Positions 1 through 4,312 of a stretch of 6,258 nucleotides of DNA are shown here, in pieces. A program made the position numbers and the translations under genes. Source of the stretch: an uncultured bacterium. GTDB taxonomy: Bacteria; Bacteroidota; Bacteroidia; Bacteroidales; Marinifilaceae. Location of the stretch: positions 1 to 6,258 of the forward strand of contig CAJMQA010000204.1 of assembly GCA_905215395.1 (NCBI GenBank), read 5' to 3'. The first letter of the stretch is position 1; every line of letters starts with the position of its first letter. A model generated the notes under the pieces. That model made no database searches and had not been told where the DNA came from. It saw nothing but the letters and a program-made list of their open reading frames with translations.

Positions 1-5
1 CAAGA

Positions 6-191
6 CTATGCTACTACTGCTTTTTCAATAGCCAACTTTCCTCTGTAATATCCACATTCAGGACATACTGTATGATACTGTACAGCAGCACCACAGTTAG
101 AACATTTAGCAATAGCGGTTACCGTAATCGCATCATGCGTTCTTCTCTTATTTCTTCTCTGTTTTGAGGTTCGATGTTTCGGATGTGCCAT
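6..191 (-). CDS. rpmF: 50S ribosomal protein L32, zinc-ribbon form
   Basis: This encodes a 61-residue structural protein of the large ribosomal subunit. The start MAHPKHRTSKQRRNKRR is the typical basic L32 N-terminus, which threads into rRNA. It is followed by a zinc ribbon with two CxxC knuckles, C30/C33 and C43/C46, so this is the zinc-binding (C+) form rather than a cysteine-free paralog. The length is normal for the family and the frame is complete, from ATG at 191 to a TAG stop at 6-8. It lies 14 bp downstream of the DUF177 gene on the same strand with no promoter-like box between them, so the two are probably cotranscribed. The pair is conserved in many bacteria. In many genomes fatty-acid genes (plsX, fabH) follow, but that side is outside the window. 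The Shine-Dalgarno sequence is weak, as is usual in Bacteroidota. Identification is firm. Confidence 0.97.
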   Translation of the reverse strand: MAHPKHRTSKQRRNKRRTHDAITVTAIAKCSNCGAAVQYHTVCPECGYYRGKLAIEKAVVA

Positions 192-205
192 TTCTTTGTT
201 ATTTA

Positions 206-718
206 TTAGTTATTAATTAATTTCCTCAATTCGTCCCATCTCGGGTCTATTGGTTTATTATCTTCATCTGTTACATATTCATCCAGTACTTTCTGCATCT
301 CTTCATCACACTCTCCATCCGGATGCACCACCCGTATCGGATAATACAGCATATAAGTTTCGTATAAATACGAACTTAAATCCAGAAAATCATCCTCCGG
401 AGACAACACGATAAAATCGTCATCATTCCCCTCTTCCCACTCATTTTGTTTTACAAATAAGTTCATTTCTCCTTCAATCGGAAATTCCACTTCTCCCAAA
501 CATCTGTCACAATGAGCCTTGACCCTTCCTTCTATCCGGATCCTCACCTCCATCAAAAGCGAACTTTTAATGATTTCAACTTCTGCATTTACCGTTCCTT
601 CCGTTCCTTTTGTTGCCTCGAAATAATCGAAAAACGCAGAGTCCAGTAAGAATTGAAAAGAGTGTTTCCCCTCTCCTAACCCTCTGAATGCTATCTTATA
701 TTCTCTCAGTCGATCCAC
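206..718 (-). CDS. yceD: DUF177/YceD-family protein, putative 23S rRNA accumulation factor
   Basis: This is a DUF177 (YceD) protein. Homologs in E. coli and plants are linked to 23S rRNA accumulation or large-subunit assembly, but the biochemical role is unsettled. From a GTG start at 718 it is 170 residues. The N-terminus (MDRLREYKIAFRGLGEGKHSF) fits the family's usual opening. A CxxC pair (C70, C73) follows EGRVKAH, and C137 lies near the C-terminus in HPDGEC. This is the family's possible metal-binding pattern. An acidic stretch covers roughly residues 93-110. The frame stays open upstream to a TTG at 740-742, which would give 178 residues. However, that TTG is the end of a TATCTTTG promoter box, so it would not be in the transcript. 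Tandem TAA stops lie at 203-208. rpmF follows directly. The family call is firm and the start is an inference. Confidence 0.88.
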   Translation of the reverse strand: MDRLREYKIAFRGLGEGKHSFQFLLDSAFFDYFEATKGTEGTVNAEVEIIKSSLLMEVRIRIEGRVKAHCDRCLGEVEFPIEGEMNLFVKQNEWEEGNDDDFIVLSPEDDFLDLSSYLYETYMLYYPIRVVHPDGECDEEMQKVLDEYVTDEDNKPIDPRWDELRKLINN

Positions 719-739
719 AATCCTTGACGTAAAACGGCG

Positions 740-747
740 CAAAGATA
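740..747 (-). promoter_or_regulatory. Putative -7 promoter box for the DUF177-rpmF unit
   Basis: Read on the minus strand the bases are TATCTTTG, an exact match to the Bacteroidota -7 consensus TAnnTTTG. The expected -33 TTTG is not clear; a T-rich stretch occupies that place. Transcription would start near 733-735, leaving a leader of about 16 nt before the GTG at 718. An AAGGA sequence (721-725, minus strand) sits only 2 nt before that GTG, which is close for a Shine-Dalgarno. The position is inferred from consensus only. Confidence 0.6.
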
Positions 748-760
748 ACAGAAAAAATAG

Positions 761-784
761 AAAGTGAAAAGTAAAAAGTGAAAA
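761..784 (+). repeat. Heptad tandem repeat AAAGTGA between rsgA and the DUF177 gene
   Basis: Three consecutive 7-bp units are visible, AAAGTGA, AAAGTAA and AAAGTGA, followed by a partial AAA. The array directly abuts the rsgA stop codon and fills the spacer upstream of the DUF177 -7 box. On the transcribed minus strand it is T-rich (TCACTTT units) but has no GC-rich stem, so it is not a classical terminator. A degenerate relative lies at 2354-2380. Confidence 0.7.
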
Positions 785-1702
785 TTATCTATACTTTCCG
801 CTTTCCTCCATCATGCTGAGATAACTCATATAACGGCTCTCACTGATCTCATCCTTCTCAACAGCCGCGACCACTGCACATCCTGGTTCATGAGTATGGG
901 TACAATTATAAAACCGGCATTCCGAAGATTTTGAAAAAATTTCCGGGAAAAAATGAGACAATTCTTCTTTTTTCATATCGATGACACCAAAACTACGCAA
1001 TCCCGGTGTATCAATAATATACCCCCCCTCCTGTAAAGGAAACATCTCTGCAAAAGTCGTGGTGTGCTTCCCTGCATCATGGGCATCTGAAATGGCGGCG
1101 GTTTTTAAGGCCAGAGCGGGTTCTATCCGGTTGATCAAAGAAGATTTTCCCACTCCGGACAAACCGGATAATACAGTAATTTTATCCTTCAATAACACTT
1201 TGATCTCATCTATATTTTCTCCTGTTTTGGCCGAAACAGCATAACAAGGATATCCTGCTTTCTGATAAATAGCTGTCAATCCGCGAAGCATTGCCACATC
1301 TTCGCAATCATACAAATCAATCTTATTGAATACCAATACACCGGGTATATTATAAGCTTCTGCAGTCGCCAGAAAACGATCGATAAATACGGTTGAAGTG
1401 ACAGGATGATTGACAGTTACGATCAATAAAGCTAAATCGACATTGGAAGCAATGATGTGCGATTCCCGCGACAAGTTGGTAGATTTCCGGATAATATAGT
1501 TCCGTCGCTTTCCAATACCGGTAATGATAAATCCATCAGCTCCTTCTTCCACATTTACCTCATCTCCCACTGCCAAAGGATTCGTCGTCCGGATTCCTTC
1601 CATCCGGAATTTCCCCCTGATCCGGCATTCCACAATCTCACCAGCATCCAGCCTAACGGTATACCAGCTTCCGGTCGATTTGATCACTAAACCTTTTTCC
1701 AT
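785..1702 (-). CDS. rsgA: Ribosome small-subunit maturation GTPase RsgA
   Basis: This is a 305-residue circularly permuted GTPase (formerly YjeQ/EngC). It acts in late 30S assembly and releases from the mature subunit on GTP hydrolysis. An N-terminal OB-fold (about residues 1-70) is followed by the GTPase motifs in permuted order: G4 NKID at 126-129, G5 SAK at 157-159, the P-loop GLSGVGKSS at 180-188, the G2 threonines KHTTT at 212-216 and G3 DTPG at 231-234. The C-terminal zinc knuckle is intact (C262, C267, H269, C275, in CRFYNCTHTHEPGC). The length is normal and all motifs are present, so it should be active. The ATG at 1702 follows a good -7 box with a short leader. It transcribes toward the DUF177 and rpmF genes, which gives a ribosome-biogenesis cluster. 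No obvious terminator separates it from them, so read-through is possible. Confidence 0.97.
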   Translation of the reverse strand: MEKGLVIKSTGSWYTVRLDAGEIVECRIRGKFRMEGIRTTNPLAVGDEVNVEEGADGFIITGIGKRRNYIIRKSTNLSRESHIIASNVDLALLIVTVNHPVTSTVFIDRFLATAEAYNIPGVLVFNKIDLYDCEDVAMLRGLTAIYQKAGYPCYAVSAKTGENIDEIKVLLKDKITVLSGLSGVGKSSLINRIEPALALKTAAISDAHDAGKHTTTFAEMFPLQEGGYIIDTPGLRSFGVIDMKKEELSHFFPEIFSKSSECRFYNCTHTHEPGCAVVAAVEKDEISESRYMSYLSMMEESGKYR

Positions 1703-1726
1703 GTAAATACTTTCTTATTTTCAGTA

Positions 1727-1734
1727 CAAATCTA
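1727..1734 (-). promoter_or_regulatory. Putative -7 promoter box for rsgA
   Basis: The minus strand reads TAGATTTG, an exact TAnnTTTG match. It lies 24 bp before the rsgA ATG, leaving a leader of roughly 15-20 nt. No clear -33 TTTG is visible at the 19-21 bp spacing. It is paired back to back with the rdgB box at 1766-1773. It is inferred from consensus and position. Confidence 0.6.
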
Positions 1735-1765
1735 GAAATAAAAAAGTGATTCGCAGATAATTTTA

Positions 1766-1773
1766 TACTTTTG
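1766..1773 (+). promoter_or_regulatory. Putative -7 promoter box for rdgB-recO
   Basis: The plus strand reads TACTTTTG, an exact TAnnTTTG match. It ends 16 bp before the rdgB ATG, so the leader would be only about 10 nt, too short for a strong Shine-Dalgarno; none is seen. The -33 region is degenerate and lies within the upstream region of the divergent rsgA promoter. Confidence 0.6.
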
Positions 1774-1789
1774 CGGAAAAGTAATCACC

Positions 1790-2380
1790 ATGAAATTAGT
1801 TTTTGCCACCAATAACGAACACAAACTGGAAGAAATCAGCCGCATGCTGGGGCATCAGCATGAGATCATTTCCCTGAAAGATATCGGTTGTCATGACGAT
1901 ATCCCTGAAGATCATGATACACTGGAAGAAAATGCCTTACAAAAGGCCCGATATATCAAGAAACATTTCGGTTTCGACTGTTTTGCCGACGACACCGGCC
2001 TGGAAATCGAAGCTCTGGATAATCGCCCCGGGGTGTACTCCGCCCGTTATGCCGGACCCGCTAAAAATTCTGAAGAAAACATGAAAAAGGTACTCCGGGA
2101 CATGACAGGTATCGTCAACCGGAAAGCCCGTTTCCGGACAGTGATAGCACTGATCATGAATGGGAAAGAATATCTTTTCGAGGGATGCGTAAAGGGAACA
2201 ATATTGACAGACAAACAAGGGGAAGCCGGATTCGGATACGATCCTATTTTCCAACCGGACGGCTATTCCCTGAGTTTTGCAGAAATGCCTATGGAAGAAA
2301 AAAATATCATTAGTCACAGAGGAAAAGCAACTCAAAAACTCACAGAGTTTTTGAGAGTGAAGAGTGAAAAATGGAAGTGA
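1790..2380 (+). CDS. rdgB: XTP/dITP pyrophosphatase (RdgB/HAM1 family)
   Basis: This is a 196-residue cytosolic nucleotide-pool sanitiser that hydrolyses dITP, XTP and ITP to the monophosphate plus pyrophosphate, keeping deaminated purines out of DNA and RNA. The family motifs are present in order: the N-terminal phosphate-binding TNNEHK (residues 7-12), the metal-site region ADDTGLEI (66-73), GVYSARYAG (81-89), the substrate pocket GFGYDPIF (147-154) and SHRGKA (175-180). The length is typical. The ATG at 1790 begins the conserved MKLVFATNN opening. The last seven residues, VKSEKWK, lie after the conserved fold and are encoded by a heptad repeat, so the tail looks like repeat-derived extension rather than functional protein. 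The stop overlaps the recO start by 10 bp, which suggests translational coupling of two genome-maintenance genes. Confidence 0.96.
   Translation: MKLVFATNNEHKLEEISRMLGHQHEIISLKDIGCHDDIPEDHDTLEENALQKARYIKKHFGFDCFADDTGLEIEALDNRPGVYSARYAGPAKNSEENMKKVLRDMTGIVNRKARFRTVIALIMNGKEYLFEGCVKGTILTDKQGEAGFGYDPIFQPDGYSLSFAEMPMEEKNIISHRGKATQKLTEFLRVKSEKWK
2354..2380 (+). repeat. Degenerate heptad repeat across the rdgB/recO junction
   Basis: Two perfect AGAGTGA units (2354-2367) are followed by the diverged units AAAATGG and AAGTGA. The array encodes the rdgB tail VKSEKWK, supplies its TGA stop at 2378-2380, and contains the recO ATG at 2371. It resembles the AAAGTGA array at 761-784 in the same plus-strand orientation. 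With only two clean copies, the repeat call is moderate. Confidence 0.5.
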
Positions 2381-3084
2381 TCCGGAGTATCATATTAAAA
2401 ACAGTAAATTATACGGAAACACAAAAGATTATCCGTATATATAGCAAGGAGAAGGGATATCTCTCTCTGATATCCCCATCCCATGTTTTCAAACGGAAGA
2501 ACCAACCAGTACATTTATTACAAACAACGGAAATCGAATATTTTGAAAACACCAAGGGTGATCTGCACAAACTTATTACAGCTTCCCCCGTAAGCAATTT
2601 ACCCGATCTCTATTTCGACATTTTTAAAATGAACATTATCCTGCTATGGGGTGAAGTTCTGGAGCTCATATTACGGAATGAAGGAAAAAATGAAGAACTA
2701 TTCGATTTCATTGTTCAATCCACTGAATATCTGAATTCCACCAAAGAGGATATCGGAAATTTTAATTTGTTTTTCCTTTACCGCTTATCTGGTCTGATTG
2801 GTTTCCGTATCAACACTTCCTCCTGGCAGAACGGTTATGTATTCGACATCAACGATGGGCTGTTTTGTCTTCCGGGAGGTAATTCCCCTTACGTTTCAGG
2901 TCCCAATACAGCCCGTATCGTTCACCGCCTCTGCACCTGTCAGCTATCTGAAATCAAGGAAATTTCTTTAAATCAACACTCCAGAAATATTTTACTGGAT
3001 ACCATCCTGCTCTTTTACAGCATACATCTCAATATTGATTTTAACATTAAAAGTATCCAGGTTATCCGGGAGGTCTTTTCTTAG
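2371..3084 (+). CDS. recO: DNA repair protein RecO
   Basis: This is a 237-residue recombination mediator of the RecFOR pathway. RecO helps load RecA onto SSB-coated single-stranded DNA and anneals complementary strands. The N-terminal OB-fold (about residues 1-80) opens with MEVIRSIILKTVNYTETQKI, matching the family's 'I-V-L-x-T-x-x-Y-x-E' pattern. The helical C-terminal domain includes FFLYRLSGLIGFRIN (about 133-147) and ends in the conserved IKSIQVIREVF. Length is normal for Bacteroidota. The CxxC zinc-finger pairs known from some RecO proteins are not seen where expected; the cysteines present (GLFCLPGG, RLCTCQLS) do not form the standard motif. The ATG at 2371 lies inside the rdgB 3' end, 10 bp before that gene finishes, so translation is probably coupled. 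The family is divergent, but both ends fit. Confidence 0.9.
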   Translation: MEVIRSIILKTVNYTETQKIIRIYSKEKGYLSLISPSHVFKRKNQPVHLLQTTEIEYFENTKGDLHKLITASPVSNLPDLYFDIFKMNIILLWGEVLELILRNEGKNEELFDFIVQSTEYLNSTKEDIGNFNLFFLYRLSGLIGFRINTSSWQNGYVFDINDGLFCLPGGNSPYVSGPNTARIVHRLCTCQLSEIKEISLNQHSRNILLDTILLFYSIHLNIDFNIKSIQVIREVFS

Positions 3085-3177
3085 ATTATCCGGTATAACA
3101 GAATGAGATTCCGGTCGATATAAACTCCTGCTCCTCCTGTAATTTTTACTAAAAAGCTTAAAATAAATAAACTTTAC

Positions 3178-3193
3178 AGACAAAATTTTGTCT
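3178..3193. promoter_or_regulatory. Perfect 16-bp palindrome, possible operator
   Basis: AGACAAAATTTTGTCT is a perfect inverted repeat with no spacer, centred between 3185 and 3186. With no loop and an AT core it is a poor transcription terminator, and the shape better suits a dimeric DNA-binding protein. It lies about 125 bp upstream of the putative -7 box of the ABC operon and about 95 bp after recO. No regulator is encoded nearby, so the function is unknown. Confidence 0.45.
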
Positions 3194-3318
3194 TAATACG
3201 GGAATGTTGTTAAAAAAAGTATTGTATTTACACCTTTTTAGAAGTCTAATTTTAAATATTTTATAAAAAAGAAATATTACTATACAAGATTAACATCTTT
3301 TATTATTTTTATCACACC

Positions 3319-3326
3319 TAATTTTG
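3319..3326 (+). promoter_or_regulatory. Putative -7 promoter box for the ABC operon
   Basis: TAATTTTG is an exact TAnnTTTG match. A T-run near 3298-3301 lies about where a weak -33 box would be. Transcription would begin near 3333, giving a leader of about 33 nt. An AAGG at 3347-3350 is too far from the ATG at 3366 to be a good Shine-Dalgarno. Confidence 0.6.
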
Positions 3327-3365
3327 TTGCAGCAAGACAAAAAACTAAGGTAGAAACATAAGCAT

Positions 3366-4292
3366 ATGAACATCAGTATCCAAAACCTTTCGAAGATTTA
3401 TCCGGATGGCCATAAGGCTCTGAATAATCTGAATCTGAATATTGAGCCTGGTATGTTCGGTCTGTTAGGTCCGAACGGAGCCGGTAAAACATCATTGATG
3501 CGTATCATGACTCTGCTACAAAATCCTTCTGCCGGAACTATACTTTTCGACGATTACGATATATTACGTGACCGGAAAGCGATTCGTTCAGTATTGGGAT
3601 ATCTGCCTCAGGATTTCCGTTTTTTCGAAAAACTGAAAACCTGGGAATTCCTGGATTACGGAGCAGGACTGGCAGGCATCAAAGGCAGCCGGAAGCGTTC
3701 TGAAATTGTGGATGAGATGTTACGGAAGGTCGGACTGTACGAAGTGCGCGACCGTTGGGCCAACCGTTTATCAGGAGGTATGAAAAGACGCCTGGGAATT
3801 GCCCAGGCTATTATTGGTAACCCCAAAGTTATCATTGTCGATGAACCCACTACCGGACTGGATCCGGAAGAACGTATCCGTTTCCGGAATATCCTATCTG
3901 AGGTCAGTGATAAAGATGTTATTATCATTCTATCTACTCACATTGTCGGTGATATTTCAAGTACTTGTAAAAAATTAGCCCTCTTGAATAAAGGAGAATT
4001 AAAATTTGAAGGTTCCCCGGACAACATGATCGAACTGGCACGAGGTAAAGTATGGGAGATCTTCGTTACCGATCCGGAATTACAACAAATCAAGGAAAAA
4101 TATCCGATCATTTCTACCATACCCTCAGAAGGAGGATGGGAAATTCAGGTGGTTGCAGAGGAATTGGATGGCTTTAGCGGAAAACCTGTCACTCCCAATA
4201 TTGAACACGCCTATGTCTATTTCATGGACTATCTGTTAAAAGACAAAATGGAAATGTACAGCGAAAAAATCGGCGGGGAACTATTTCAATAA
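3366..4292 (+). CDS. ABC transporter ATP-binding protein (ABC-2 type)
   Basis: This is a 308-residue cytoplasmic ATPase subunit that would power the membrane protein encoded next. All nucleotide-binding motifs are intact: Walker A GPNGAGKT at 35-42, the Q-loop at Q82 in YLPQDF, signature LSGGM at 135-139, Walker B VIIVDE at 155-160, the D-loop TGLDP at 163-167 and the switch histidine H192 in STHIV. After about residue 215 comes a C-terminal extension of some 90 residues, a common accessory domain in single-domain ABC-2 exporter ATPases (bacitracin-, Nod- and YxlF-like groups). The next gene starts 20 bp downstream, so the two form an operon. The substrate cannot be read from the ATPase. The fused peptidase-like domain of its partner distinguishes this system from drug or polysaccharide exporters. 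Confidence 0.94.
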   Translation: MNISIQNLSKIYPDGHKALNNLNLNIEPGMFGLLGPNGAGKTSLMRIMTLLQNPSAGTILFDDYDILRDRKAIRSVLGYLPQDFRFFEKLKTWEFLDYGAGLAGIKGSRKRSEIVDEMLRKVGLYEVRDRWANRLSGGMKRRLGIAQAIIGNPKVIIVDEPTTGLDPEERIRFRNILSEVSDKDVIIILSTHIVGDISSTCKKLALLNKGELKFEGSPDNMIELARGKVWEIFVTDPELQQIKEKYPIISTIPSEGGWEIQVVAEELDGFSGKPVTPNIEHAYVYFMDYLLKDKMEMYSEKIGGELFQ

Positions 4293-4312
4293 AAACAATA
4301 AAGGAACAGGAA

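Larger units (their letters stand above)
3085..3365. other. AT-rich intergenic region between recO and the ABC operon
   Basis: This is 281 bp without a credible gene. The first part (3085-3145) has coding-like composition and only a weak, bulged potential stem (TATCCGG with CCGGTCGATA), not a convincing recO terminator. From about 3146 the sequence is strongly AT-rich with A and T runs. It holds the 16-bp palindrome at 3178-3193 and the -7 box at 3319-3326. I see no tRNA, riboswitch or small ORF with a credible start signal. Confidence 0.7.

Noticed and set aside
748..784. T-rich minus-strand stretch as an rsgA terminator
   Set aside because: There is no GC-rich stem before the T-rich tract, which is explained by the heptad repeat.
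981..1244. Open frame on the plus strand opposite rsgA
   Set aside because: It lies entirely antisense to the clearly conserved RsgA GTPase domain, and its translation shows no family features; it is a shadow frame.
1741..1750. Single AAAAAGTGAT resembling the heptad repeat unit
   Set aside because: One copy in an A-rich stretch is expected by chance and shows no tandem structure.
1937..2335. 132-codon open frame on the minus strand within rdgB
   Set aside because: It is antisense to the conserved RdgB motifs, has no promoter or start signal, and its protein is cysteine- and phenylalanine-rich without a recognisable domain.
3087..3122. Possible recO terminator hairpin (TATCCGG with CCGGTCGATA)
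   Set aside because: The stem needs a three-base bulge and a 17-nt loop, and it has no following T-run, so it is too weak to call.
3656..3928. 90-codon open frame on the minus strand within the ABC ATPase gene
   Set aside because: It mirrors the signature and Walker B region, which often yields antisense open frames; there is no independent support.
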